This document shows, one piece after another, positions 24,985 to 32,705 of a DNA stretch of 39,556 nucleotides. Source of the stretch: Pseudonocardia sulfidoxydans NBRC 16205 (GTDB lineage Bacteria; Actinomycetota; Actinomycetes; Mycobacteriales; Pseudonocardiaceae); NCBI RefSeq assembly GCF_007989085.1, contig NZ_BJVJ01000055.1:1-39556 (forward strand), given 5' to 3'. Both the position numbers and the translations under genes were made by a program. Below the pieces are notes generated by a model that saw only the letters and a program-made list of their open reading frames with translations, ran no database searches and had not been told where the DNA came from. The first letter of the stretch is position 1, and each line of letters opens with the position of its first letter.

Positions 24985-24986
24985 GA
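24906..24986 (+). CDS. Leader mini-ORF 2 (26 codons) in 77-bp repeat unit 2
   Basis: ATG at 24906 overlaps the stop of mini-ORF 1 (ATGA) and encodes the same 26 residues. Its TGA at 24984-24986 overlaps the GTG of the Rv2175c-type gene (GTGA). It thus chains translation from the first GTG into the DNA-binding protein gene. Confidence 0.35.
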   Translation: MSERQRTNRRHSVSAKRRPSFGEAGR

Positions 24987-25351
24987 GTGAGGTATCGGGT
25001 GCCGAGTCGGTGCTCTCCGATGATGTCGTGACCGTTCCGGTCGCCGACGTCGCCCAGAAGTTGTCCGTCCCCGTCTCCCGTGTGCACCAGCTGGTGCGCG
25101 ACGGGCAGCTGTTGTCGCTGCGCCGCGAGAAGGCCACAGTGGTTCCCGCGGACTTCCTCGACGACGAGCACGGGATCGTGAAGGGGCTCAGCGGCACCAT
25201 CACTGTGCTGCGCGACGGCGGCTACCCCGACGAGGACATCCTGCGCTGGCTGTTCGCCGACGACGACTCGCTGCCGGGCACGCCTGTCGCGGCTCTGCGG
25301 GCCGGGCGGCACAAGGAGGTCAAGCGTCGCGCGCAGGCGATGGCGTTCTGA
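24983..25351 (+). CDS. Rv2175c-type DNA-binding protein
   Basis: A 122-residue winged-helix protein: VVTVPVADVAQKLSVPVSRVHQLVRDGQLLSLRREK is a MerR/excisionase-like helix-turn-helix, followed by VVPADFLDDEHGIVKGLSGTITVLRDGGYPDEDILRWLF, the Rv2175c-type C-domain. In M. tuberculosis Rv2175c binds DNA and PknL phosphorylates a Thr near its N-terminus, which abolishes DNA binding; the N-terminus here (VSEVSGAESVLSDDVV) has no Thr before the HTH, so that control may differ. The GTG at 24983 is embedded in the third start of the 77-bp repeat. Its last 32 bp overlap the 3' end of crtB on the other strand. Confidence 0.88.
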   Translation: MSEVSGAESVLSDDVVTVPVADVAQKLSVPVSRVHQLVRDGQLLSLRREKATVVPADFLDDEHGIVKGLSGTITVLRDGGYPDEDILRWLFADDDSLPGTPVAALRAGRHKEVKRRAQAMAF

Positions 25352-26339
25352 CCCGGTCGTCGTTCCTGGTGGCGTGGAACGGTGTCCGCGCCGCCACCGC
25401 CCTGACCAGGCCCGGCAGCGCGACGGTCGCGCGCCGGGCGGTGCCGACGCGTACCCGGCGGTGCAGCACGGCGTCGTAGCCGGCGTCGGCGACGCGGTCG
25501 AGGATGCCCCCGTAGAGGGTCGCGGCCGCGCCGATGCACGCCCGTGACACCGGCTCGAGCATCCCGATCCCGGGTGCGGCGCGCCGGTACACCGCGCGGG
25601 TGCGGGCGACGAGGTGCGCGATCGCGGCCCGGACCCGCGGGTCGTGGGCGCGCCGGTGCCGGCACCAGTGGAGCAGGTCGCGGTCGACTCCGAACGCGGC
25701 CAGCTCGTCGGCGGGCAGGTAGACCCGGCCACGGTCGAGGTCGTCGCCGACGTCGCGCAGGAAGTTGGTCAGCTGGAACGCGACGCCCAGTGCGGCGGCG
25801 TGGGGTTCGGCGGCCTCGCGGGGGACGACGGTGCCCAGGATCGGCACCATCTGCAGCCCGATGACGGCGGCCGAGCCGTGCATGTAGCGGGCCAGGTCGT
25901 CGTAGGTCGCGTACTCGGTGACCGCGGTGTCCATCCGCATCGACGCGAGGAAGTCGCGGAAGTGGACGGGGTCGATGTCGTAGCGGTGGGCGGTGTCGGC
26001 GAGGGCGAGCAGGACGGGCGCAGCGGCCGGCCCGGCGTCGGTTCCGGGGTCGGCACGGGTGAGGGCGGCTTCCAGGGCTCGGCCGAGTGCGTCGATGCCC
26101 GCTGCCCGGTCGGTCGCGCAGCGGCCGTCGGACAGGTCGTCGACGATCTCGTCGGCGAACCGGGCGAACCCGTACAGGGCGTGCACGGCGGGCCTGCGTT
26201 CGGGGGGCAGCAGCCGCGTCGCGAGGAAGTAGGTGCGCCCGTGCGCGGCGTGCAGGGCACGGCACGCCGCGTACCCGGCGCGCAGGCCCGGGTCGTCCAG
26301 GCCCGCGGCGTCGAGCTCAGCTCGGCCGCTGCCCGGCAC
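25320..26339 (-). CDS. crtB: Phytoene synthase CrtB
   Basis: Head-to-head condensation of two GGPP to phytoene, the first committed carotenoid step. The 339-residue trans-isoprenyl diphosphate synthase has the two Asp-rich motifs DEIVD (FARFADEIVDDL) and DVGDD (FQLTNFLRDVGDDLDRGRVYLP). The alternative, a squalene synthase, is less likely because a CrtI desaturase lies in the same operon. The GTG at 26339 overlaps the end of mptA by 23 bp, so it is the last gene of idsA-crtI-mptA-crtB. Its tail overlaps the Rv2175c-type gene on the opposite strand by 32 bp. Confidence 0.92.
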   Translation of the reverse strand: MPGSGRAELDAAGLDDPGLRAGYAACRALHAAHGRTYFLATRLLPPERRPAVHALYGFARFADEIVDDLSDGRCATDRAAGIDALGRALEAALTRADPGTDAGPAAAPVLLALADTAHRYDIDPVHFRDFLASMRMDTAVTEYATYDDLARYMHGSAAVIGLQMVPILGTVVPREAAEPHAAALGVAFQLTNFLRDVGDDLDRGRVYLPADELAAFGVDRDLLHWCRHRRAHDPRVRAAIAHLVARTRAVYRRAAPGIGMLEPVSRACIGAAATLYGGILDRVADAGYDAVLHRRVRVGTARRATVALPGLVRAVAARTPFHATRNDDRVRTPSPARDA

Positions 26340-28014
26340 CGGTCGCCGTCACGGGATCGCCCGGCTTCTCCGACAACGCCACCGGCGAGTGCCGGCCCGG
26401 GCCGAGGGGGTCGGGCCGGTGCAGCGACCAGGCGGCCAGCAGGCACCCGAGCGCGCAGACCGCGAGGTAGCCCCAGTTGTAGAGCGCGTCCTCGCCGTTG
26501 GGGTAGTAGACGATCACGAGCCACAACGAGCCCGCGACCAGCCACGACAGGTGCTTGCGCGACCACGGTGCCATGGCGAGGAACGCGATGCCCCAGCTGA
26601 GGTACCAGGGCAGTGTCGCGGGGGACAGGACGGCGACGGCGAGCAGGACGATCCCGGCCCGGCGCAGCGCATCGGGTCCGCCGTCGCGGGCGGCGAGCCA
26701 CTGCTTGACCGCGATCCACACCAGCAGCGCCGCGCCCACGATCCGCGCGACGTTGATGAACGGCTGCTTGGGCACCGTGAACACGAGGTTGATCACCCAG
26801 TGGACCAGTTCGCCCGCGCCCGTCGGCCAGGACAGCCAGTTCACGATCATCGACGGTGCGCTGAGCGCGGGCAGCCAGCCCAGCCCGACACCTGCGGCCA
26901 CGCTGATCAGGCCGAACGTCACGACGAAGACGCCGAGGCCGGCGCCGATGGCCTTGACGATGCGGACCGTGCGTGTGGGGCCGGGCATCTGCATCGCCCA
27001 GATCAGCACGACGAACGGGAGGGCGACCGCGGCACTTGCCTTGACGGCCATCGCAGCGCTGACGATCACGATCGCGAGCAGGCACTTCCCGCGCAGCGCG
27101 AACAGTCCGCCGACGGCGAGCAACCCCATGACCAGCAGGTCGTTGTGGCCGCCGCCGACCATGTGGATGATCATCAGGGGGTTGGCGACCGCGACCCACA
27201 GGGCCACCGGCACCGAGCCGCCCATGCGGCGGGTGAGCTCGGGCAGCGCCCAGACCAGCATGACCAGCCCGAGACACAGCATCAGCCTCATGAGGATGAC
27301 GCCGAGGATGATGTTGTTGCCTGCGAGCGCGGCGGTGCCCTTGGCCAGCAGGATGAACAGCGGCCCGTAGGGCGCCGGGGTGTCCTGCCAGAAGAAGTGC
27401 ACGTTGTCGGTGAAGACGCCCGGCATCACGTCCGGTCCGACCGCGTAGGGGTCGAAGCCGTGCAGCGGGAGGGCGCCCTGCGCGAGGTAGCTGAAGACGT
27501 CGCGGGTGAACAGGGGTGGCGTCACCAGCATGGGGATGAGCCAGACCACCGCGGTGGAGAGCACCGCGCGCCCGCCCACACGTCCGGCGAGGACGTCGCG
27601 TCCCAGCCGGATCCACGCCCAGGCCAGCAGCACGACACCGATGTAGACGAGCGCCGTCGCGATCTCGGAGCCGTGGCCGTAGCGCCAGAACCCGACGGGG
27701 GAGTTGGTCAGCCAGGGGTCGCGGATCAGGGTGCCGCCCGCGCCGAAGCCGCCGACGAGCATCAGCAGCGACGCGCCCAGGCCCAGCAGCAGCGGGCCGC
27801 GGGGTGGGTTGCCGAAGCGGGAGCGGCGTGCCGCGGGTGCCGGGTCGTGGCCGTCGGGGGTGGTCTGCGAGGTCTCCGGGAGCGTCGCGGCCGGGCGCAC
27901 CGTGGCCGGCTCCGCCGTCGGCTGGGCGGACGACACCGCTTCCGATGTCGTCGGCTCGGGCGCCGCCGGCCGGGGGACCGGGGTGGAGGGCTGGGCGGTC
28001 ATGTCGGCGCCCAT
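26317..28014 (-). CDS. mptA: Alpha-(1->6)-mannopyranosyltransferase, MptA/MptB-type
   Basis: Polyprenyl-phosphate-mannose-dependent GT-C transferase that elongates the alpha-1,6-mannan core of lipomannan outside the membrane. The 565-residue protein has a disordered Pro/Thr/Ala N-tail (about 1-70) and then 12 or more hydrophobic helices; the first extracytoplasmic loop carries the acidic motif FTRDVFSYLAQG with the conserved Asp. Position next to idsA and the Rv2175c homologue matches Rv2174 (MptA), but sequence alone does not separate MptA from MptB. The start may be ATG 28014 or ATG 28002; no strong Shine-Dalgarno decides. It lies 16 bp after crtI and overlaps crtB by 23 bp. Confidence 0.88.
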   Translation of the reverse strand: MGADMTAQPSTPVPRPAAPEPTTSEAVSSAQPTAEPATVRPAATLPETSQTTPDGHDPAPAARRSRFGNPPRGPLLLGLGASLLMLVGGFGAGGTLIRDPWLTNSPVGFWRYGHGSEIATALVYIGVVLLAWAWIRLGRDVLAGRVGGRAVLSTAVVWLIPMLVTPPLFTRDVFSYLAQGALPLHGFDPYAVGPDVMPGVFTDNVHFFWQDTPAPYGPLFILLAKGTAALAGNNIILGVILMRLMLCLGLVMLVWALPELTRRMGGSVPVALWVAVANPLMIIHMVGGGHNDLLVMGLLAVGGLFALRGKCLLAIVIVSAAMAVKASAAVALPFVVLIWAMQMPGPTRTVRIVKAIGAGLGVFVVTFGLISVAAGVGLGWLPALSAPSMIVNWLSWPTGAGELVHWVINLVFTVPKQPFINVARIVGAALLVWIAVKQWLAARDGGPDALRRAGIVLLAVAVLSPATLPWYLSWGIAFLAMAPWSRKHLSWLVAGSLWLVIVYYPNGEDALYNWGYLAVCALGCLLAAWSLHRPDPLGPGRHSPVALSEKPGDPVTATGAGQRPS

Positions 28015-28030
28015 GCTCGCACGCCTGCCG

Positions 28031-29638
28031 TCAAGGCCGTGTCGGGACCCTGCGGTCCCGCGCCGTGGTGCCCCGCGACCACGGTGGCGAGGTGGTGGCG
28101 CTGCGGCGTCGCGACGGCCCGGTGATCCGTTCCGCGGCGAGCCGCCCCGACAGCACCACCGGCGGGATGCCGACGCCCGGCGTCGTCCCGCAGCCGGCGA
28201 GCACCACGTTGTCGAGGCCGCGCACCAGGTTGCGCGGGCGGAACGGGCCCGTCTGCGCGAGCGTGTGGGCCAGCGAGAACGGGGTCCCCGCGCCGAGGCC
28301 CTGCGCGGCCCAGTCGGCGGGCGTGACCAGCTGCGACACCTCGATCGACGACGACAGGTCGCCCCAGCCGCGTTCGGCCAGGACGCCGAGGAGTTCGTCG
28401 CGGTAGGCCGGGCCGACGCGTGGCCAGTCGATCGACGACGTCACCGTGTTCGGGCACGGCGCGAGCACGAACAGCAGGTCGCGGCCGTCGGGGGCGAGGC
28501 CGGGGTCGGTCGCGGACGGCCGCGTCACGAGCAGCGACGGGTCACGCATCAGCCGGCCCCGGTCGATGACCTCCTCGAACGTCTCGTCCCACGCGTCGCC
28601 GAAGGAGATCGTGTGGTGCGCACTCGTGTCCGGGGTCGCGTCGAGGCGGCGGTCGAGTCCCGCGTGCAGCACGACCGCGCTCGGCGACCAGCGCAGCGGC
28701 ACCGGCCGGCGCGGCGGACGGCCCAGCAGCCGGTGCACGACCGGGAGATCGGGGGTCAGCACGACGGCGTCACAGCCGAGCCTGTCCAGGTCGTCGCCGT
28801 TGCCGTCGCTCGCGCGGTGGCGCACGGCGTCGACCCGGCCCGACCGCCGGTCCAGCCCGGCCACCGTGCGCCCGTACAGGATCCGCCCGCCCGCCGACGT
28901 CACGGCGGCGGCCAGCGCCGCGCCCAGCGTGCGCATGCCGCCGCGCGGGAACCACACCCCCGCCACCGTGTCCATGTAGGCGATCACGCCGTAGGCGCCC
29001 AGCGCGTGCCGCGGCGCCACCCCCGCGTACAGCGACTGGAAGGAGAAGACGCGGCGCAGCCGCTCGTCGGGAATCCGGCGTGCCACCTGCGGGCCCAGCC
29101 GACCGAACCCGCCCGCCGCCGCCAGTCGCGCCAGGTCCGGGACCAGCAGGTCGAGCGGGGAGTCCAGGTTCGCGCCGATGAACGTGTCGATCTCCGACCG
29201 GTACAGCCGCGTCAGCCACGCCCGCAGATCGCGGTACCCGGCCGCCGCCTCGGGGCCGCACGTGCGGCGCACCTCGGCCTCCATCGCCTCGCCGTCGGTG
29301 TGGACGTCGATGACCGAACCGTCGGCGAACCGGGCCCGGTAGGCCGGGTCCAGCGCGACGAGGTCCAGCCGGTCGGCCATCCGCTCCCCGACGGCGGCGA
29401 ACGCCTCCTCGACCAGCTCCGGCATCGTGAGCACCGTCGGGCCCGTGTCGACGCGGAACGTCCCCGACGGGCCCTCCAGGTCGAGTGCCCCGGCCCGGCC
29501 GCCCGGGCCGGTGTCGCGCTCGACGACCGTCACGTCGCGGCCCGCGCCCAGCAGGTGCAGCGCCGCGCACAGACCCGACAGGCCCGCACCCACGACCACG
29601 ACGTGATCGGACGGGCCGGGCAGCGTCCGGGGGCTCAC
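28031..29638 (-). CDS. crtI: Phytoene desaturase CrtI
   Basis: FAD-dependent desaturase converting phytoene to lycopene or a partly desaturated product. The 535-residue protein opens with the dinucleotide fold VVVGAGLSGLCAALHLLGAGRDVTVVERDTGPGGRAG and closes with the family C-terminal motif DNVVLAGCGTTPGVGIPPVVLSGRLAAERI. The GTG at 29638 overlaps the idsA stop by 4 nt (GTGA), which fixes the start; a longer upstream frame is an artefact of the idsA overlap. It is second in idsA-crtI-mptA-crtB. Confidence 0.93.
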   Translation of the reverse strand: MSPRTLPGPSDHVVVVGAGLSGLCAALHLLGAGRDVTVVERDTGPGGRAGALDLEGPSGTFRVDTGPTVLTMPELVEEAFAAVGERMADRLDLVALDPAYRARFADGSVIDVHTDGEAMEAEVRRTCGPEAAAGYRDLRAWLTRLYRSEIDTFIGANLDSPLDLLVPDLARLAAAGGFGRLGPQVARRIPDERLRRVFSFQSLYAGVAPRHALGAYGVIAYMDTVAGVWFPRGGMRTLGAALAAAVTSAGGRILYGRTVAGLDRRSGRVDAVRHRASDGNGDDLDRLGCDAVVLTPDLPVVHRLLGRPPRRPVPLRWSPSAVVLHAGLDRRLDATPDTSAHHTISFGDAWDETFEEVIDRGRLMRDPSLLVTRPSATDPGLAPDGRDLLFVLAPCPNTVTSSIDWPRVGPAYRDELLGVLAERGWGDLSSSIEVSQLVTPADWAAQGLGAGTPFSLAHTLAQTGPFRPRNLVRGLDNVVLAGCGTTPGVGIPPVVLSGRLAAERITGPSRRRSATTSPPWSRGTTARDRRVPTRP

Positions 29639-30816
29639 CGTCGGCGTCGGGTCGCGCGGTCGGCGAGGTCGGCGAGCATCGCCGCGGCGGGCTCGGCCAC
29701 GTCCGCGCCGTCGAGGGCGTCGAGCGCCGACGTCGTCAACGTCGCGATCCGGTCCTCGACCGCGTCGGTCGCGCCCAGGTCGACGAGGACCTGCCGGACC
29801 CGGTCGACCCCGGCGTCGTCGAGGTCGGCGTCGCCCAGCGCCTGCGTGACCACCTGCGCCGCCGCCGCGTCGCCGCGTTCGTCGGCCCGCTCCAGCGCGA
29901 GCGCCACCAGCAGCGTCCGCTTGCCCTCGCGCAGGTCGTCGCCCGCCGGTTTGCCCGTGACCTCCGGGTCGCCGAAGACGCCGAGCATGTCGTCGCGCAG
30001 CTGGAACGCCACGCCGACGTCGGCGCCGAAACGGCGGTACGCGTCGGTCAGGGCATCGTCGGCCCCGGCGAGGGCCGCACCGATGTGCAGGGGCCGTTCC
30101 ACCGTGTACGCCGCGGTCTTGAAGCGGTTGACCCGCATCGCCGACGCGCTCGTGGTGTCGGCCCGGGCCTGCGCCAGCACGTCGAGGTACTGCCCGCACA
30201 GCACCTCCGTGCGCATCGCCCGCCACGGCTCGCCCGCCCGGGCCAGCGCCGCCGCGTCGAGCCCGGAGCCCTGCAGCATGTCGTCGGCCCACGCCAGCGC
30301 CAGGTCGCCCAGCAGGATGGCCGCCGCCGCCCCGAACCGTTCCGCTTCTCCCGTCCAGCCCGCGTCGCGATGGCGCGCCGCGAACTCCACGTGCACCGTC
30401 GGGCACCCGCGGCGGGTCGCGGAGGCGTCGATGTAGTCGTCGTGGACCAGCGCGCACGCCTGCAGCAGCTCCAACGCGCTCACCGCGCGCAGCACCACCC
30501 CCGCCCGGGCCGGGTCCCCGCCCGCGCCGCGCCAGCCCCACCAGGCGAACGTCGGCCGGATCCGTTTGCCGCTGCCCAGGACGAAGCGCTCCAGCACCTC
30601 GACGGCGCCGTCGACCTCGGGCGCGACCGCCGCCGCGTCACGACGGCGCTCGGCCAGGCAGGCCGCGAGCTCGCTCTCGACGGCCGCGGGAACGTCGGCG
30701 TCCGCGCGGGCGAGGACCTGCCGCGGGTCCGTGGGGTCGGCGGGGTCCGGGGCATCGACGCCCGACGCGGGGGACCGCGTCAGATCGAGGTCGGCGGCGC
30801 CGGAACGGGCCGTCAA
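29635..30816 (-). CDS. idsA2: Polyprenyl diphosphate synthase (GGPP synthase), IdsA2-type
   Basis: Trans-prenyltransferase; GGPP is the likely product, feeding CrtB and CrtI encoded downstream. Key motifs are the first Asp-rich motif LVHDDYIDAS and the second FQLRDDMLGVFGD, with TGKPAGDDLREGK following. Length with the TTG at 30816 is 393 residues; the first 40 are not conserved-looking. There is no in-frame ATG or GTG before the catalytic core other than far upstream inside metF. The TTG overlaps the stop of a 12-codon leader ORF (TTGA), supporting its use by coupled re-initiation. First gene of the carotenoid/mannan operon, divergent from metF. Confidence 0.85.
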   Translation of the reverse strand: MTARSGAADLDLTRSPASGVDAPDPADPTDPRQVLARADADVPAAVESELAACLAERRRDAAAVAPEVDGAVEVLERFVLGSGKRIRPTFAWWGWRGAGGDPARAGVVLRAVSALELLQACALVHDDYIDASATRRGCPTVHVEFAARHRDAGWTGEAERFGAAAAILLGDLALAWADDMLQGSGLDAAALARAGEPWRAMRTEVLCGQYLDVLAQARADTTSASAMRVNRFKTAAYTVERPLHIGAALAGADDALTDAYRRFGADVGVAFQLRDDMLGVFGDPEVTGKPAGDDLREGKRTLLVALALERADERGDAAAAQVVTQALGDADLDDAGVDRVRQVLVDLGATDAVEDRIATLTTSALDALDGADVAEPAAAMLADLADRATRRRR

Positions 30817-30851
30817 CCCGGTCCCCGGCCGCTCGCGATGGTCATGGGCAC
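30813..30851 (-). CDS. Leader micro-ORF (12 codons) before idsA2
   Basis: GTG at 30851 lies 6 nt after TAGTCT and opens VPMTIASGRGPG, whose TGA overlaps the TTG start of idsA2. It looks like a leaderless entry point that delivers ribosomes to the weak TTG. An internal ATG at codon 3 is a second possible start. Confidence 0.35.
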   Translation of the reverse strand: MPMTIASGRGPG

Positions 30852-30857
30852 GACCCG

Positions 30858-30863
30858 AGACTA
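30858..30863 (-). promoter_or_regulatory. -10 element of the idsA2-crtI-mptA-crtB operon
   Basis: TAGTCT on the minus strand, 6 nt before the micro-ORF GTG and about 42 nt before the idsA2 TTG. Confidence 0.45.
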
Positions 30864-30979
30864 TCGGCGGTTCCACGGCTCGGCGCGGCGACGGGAGCGC
30901 CCGGCGATCCGGACCAACCGGACGTGGCGCCCTCGCGTCGTCGCCGCACAGGGCCGGTGATGGGCGGCGGCCCTGGCCG

Positions 30980-30985
30980 TACCCT
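30980..30985 (+). promoter_or_regulatory. -10 element of metF
   Basis: TACCCT, 6 nt before the GTG at 30992, consistent with leaderless transcription. Confidence 0.55.
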
Positions 30986-30991
30986 GTGCCG

Positions 30992-31897
30992 GTGAGCACC
31001 ACCCCAGCCCCACGCGCGACGGTGGTCGACCGGCTCGACGTCGACCACCCCCTCTTCTCCGTGGAGTTCTTCCCGCCCAAGGACGCCGCGGGCGAGGCCC
31101 AGCTGTGGGGCGCGATCCGGCGCCTCGAGCCGCTCGACCCGGCATTCGTCTCCGTCACCTACGGGGCCGGGGGCACCAGCCGCGACCGGACGATCCGCAC
31201 CACCGAGCGCATCGCCTCCGACACGACGCTCGTCCCGATGGCGCACCTCACCGCCGTCGCCCACTCCCGCGCCGAACTGCGCCACGTCATCGGGTCCTAT
31301 GCCGCCGCGGGCGTACGCAACGTCCTCGCCGTGCGCGGCGACCCTCCCGGCGACCCGTTGGGCGACTGGACCCCGCACCCCGACGGCCTCACCTACGCCG
31401 ACGAGCTCGTCACCATGGTGCGCAGCCTGGGCGACTTCTGCGTCGGCGTCGCGGCCTTCCCCTACGGCCACCCGCGCTCGGTCGACGCCGACACCGACTT
31501 CGAACACCTCGTCGCCAAGATCCGGGCCGGTGCCGACTTCGCCATCACGCAGCTCTTCCTCGAACCCGGCGGGTTCCTGCGGCTGCGCGACCGGCTCGAC
31601 GCCGCGGGCTGTCACGTCCCGCTGCTGCCCGGGATCATGCCGCTCACGACGGTCCGCACCCTGCACCGCGGCCCCGAGCTCTCCGGTGCCCCGCTGCCCG
31701 AGGACCTCGTCGCCCGGCTCGACCGGTTCGCCGACGATCCCGTCGCGTTCCGCGCCGCGGGCATGGACGCCACGGCCGAGCTGTGCGAGAAGCTCCTCGC
31801 CGAGGGCGTGCGCGGGCTGCACTTCTACACGCTCAACCGCTCACCGGCGACGGTCGAGCTCGTCGGCCGTCTCGGGCTGGCGGCGGCGCGCTCGTAG
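30992..31897 (+). CDS. metF: Methylenetetrahydrofolate reductase (Rv2172c-type)
   Basis: FAD-dependent reduction of 5,10-methylene-THF to 5-methyl-THF for methionine synthesis. The 301-residue TIM barrel has the N-terminal FSVEFFPPKD with the catalytic Glu, VSVTYGAGGTSRDRTI, VRNVLAVRGDPPGD, FAITQLFLEPGGFLRLRD and the C-terminal LHFYTLNRSPATVEL. Length equals Rv2172c, the short actinobacterial form. The GTG at 30992 (VSTTPAPR) is fixed by the -10 six nt upstream. It is divergent from idsA2 and converges with lppM (21-bp gap). Confidence 0.93.
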   Translation: MSTTPAPRATVVDRLDVDHPLFSVEFFPPKDAAGEAQLWGAIRRLEPLDPAFVSVTYGAGGTSRDRTIRTTERIASDTTLVPMAHLTAVAHSRAELRHVIGSYAAAGVRNVLAVRGDPPGDPLGDWTPHPDGLTYADELVTMVRSLGDFCVGVAAFPYGHPRSVDADTDFEHLVAKIRAGADFAITQLFLEPGGFLRLRDRLDAAGCHVPLLPGIMPLTTVRTLHRGPELSGAPLPEDLVARLDRFADDPVAFRAAGMDATAELCEKLLAEGVRGLHFYTLNRSPATVELVGRLGLAAARS

Positions 31898-31918
31898 CCT
31901 GCGCCCCGCCGGGACGGG

Positions 31919-32611
31919 TCAGCGCCCCGACGGGGTGAGCGGGGGGTTGCGGGTGCGGCGGGCCAGCTGCACCACACCCACCGACGCCGCCAGCACCACC
32001 AGCCCCAGTCCGACCGTCCACGCTGTGGCCGACGGGGCGTCCGGGTCGTCGTAGGCCACCGACGCCCGCACATCGCCCACCTGGCCCGGCGTGAACGTCC
32101 AGCTGATCGTGCCGGAGTCGGTGTCGCCGTTGGTGTCCAGCACCTCGCCGGGCACACTGATCTTGAGCTGGAAGTCCGCCTTGTCGACGGCGATCGTCGT
32201 CAGGTCGACCTTGCCGGTGACCAGGACCCGGTTGCCCGCCCGGCGCAGCGTCAGCTCCGTGCGCTGCTGCCCCACCGGCCCGGCGACCGCGGCCAGCTCC
32301 GACACCTGGTCGAACGACAACCCCGAGAACCGCAGCAGCGACCCCGTGTAGCCGTCCTGCCGGTAGTCGGACACGTCGATCTTGTCGCTGATGTCCTCGG
32401 GCAGCGTCAGCGCCGGGCCGCGGTCGTCGGGGGAGGTCTGCGGCGTCGCGACGACGATCTCCCCGGTGACCGTGTCGTCGGGCTGCAGGGCCAGCGCCGT
32501 CCGCACCCGGGCGCACCCGCCGAGGGCCCCGAGCACGAGCACCGCCAGCAACACGACGGCCAGCACACGACGGCGGGGGGAGCGGACGCCTGCGACGGGC
32601 GGGGACTGCAT
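31919..32611 (-). CDS. lppM: LppM family lipoprotein
   Basis: A 230-residue secreted lipoprotein with a TM anchor. The N-terminus has a basic stretch SPRRR, a hydrophobic signal (VLAVVLLAVLVLGALGG) and lipobox LGGC at about residues 32-35. A beta-rich extracytoplasmic domain follows, then a second hydrophobic helix near the C-terminus (WTVGLGLVVLAASVGVVQLA) and a basic tail RRTRNP. This matches Rv2171 (LppM, 227 aa), linked in M. tuberculosis to lipoglycan display. The ATG at 32611 gives the proper signal peptide; CACGAT lies 6 nt upstream. It may also be read from the GNAT gene 94 bp upstream. Confidence 0.9.
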   Translation of the reverse strand: MQSPPVAGVRSPRRRVLAVVLLAVLVLGALGGCARVRTALALQPDDTVTGEIVVATPQTSPDDRGPALTLPEDISDKIDVSDYRQDGYTGSLLRFSGLSFDQVSELAAVAGPVGQQRTELTLRRAGNRVLVTGKVDLTTIAVDKADFQLKISVPGEVLDTNGDTDSGTISWTFTPGQVGDVRASVAYDDPDAPSATAWTVGLGLVVLAASVGVVQLARRTRNPPLTPSGR

Positions 32612-32690
32612 GCGGCCATCGTGCCATCGGGTCGCCCGCGCGCCGTGACGGCGGGGCCCCGTGTCCCGCACCGGCTTTGCGTGCCGTGTG

Positions 32691-32705
32691 CCGCACAGGG
32701 TGCGG
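32691..32705 (-). terminator. Small hairpin after the GNAT gene
   Basis: 6-bp stem CCGCAC/GTGCGG with loop AGG directly beyond the GNAT stop codon. Weak; it may only attenuate transcription towards lppM. Confidence 0.3.

Noticed and set aside
27704..30436. 910-codon plus-strand frame across crtI and idsA2
   Set aside because: It is an antisense shadow; low-complexity Arg/Ala/Ser content and no recognisable domain.
30816..31158. Upstream start of idsA2 at 31158
   Set aside because: It would overlap the start of metF head-on and encode sequence complementary to metF; the TTG at 30816 with the coupled micro-ORF fits better.
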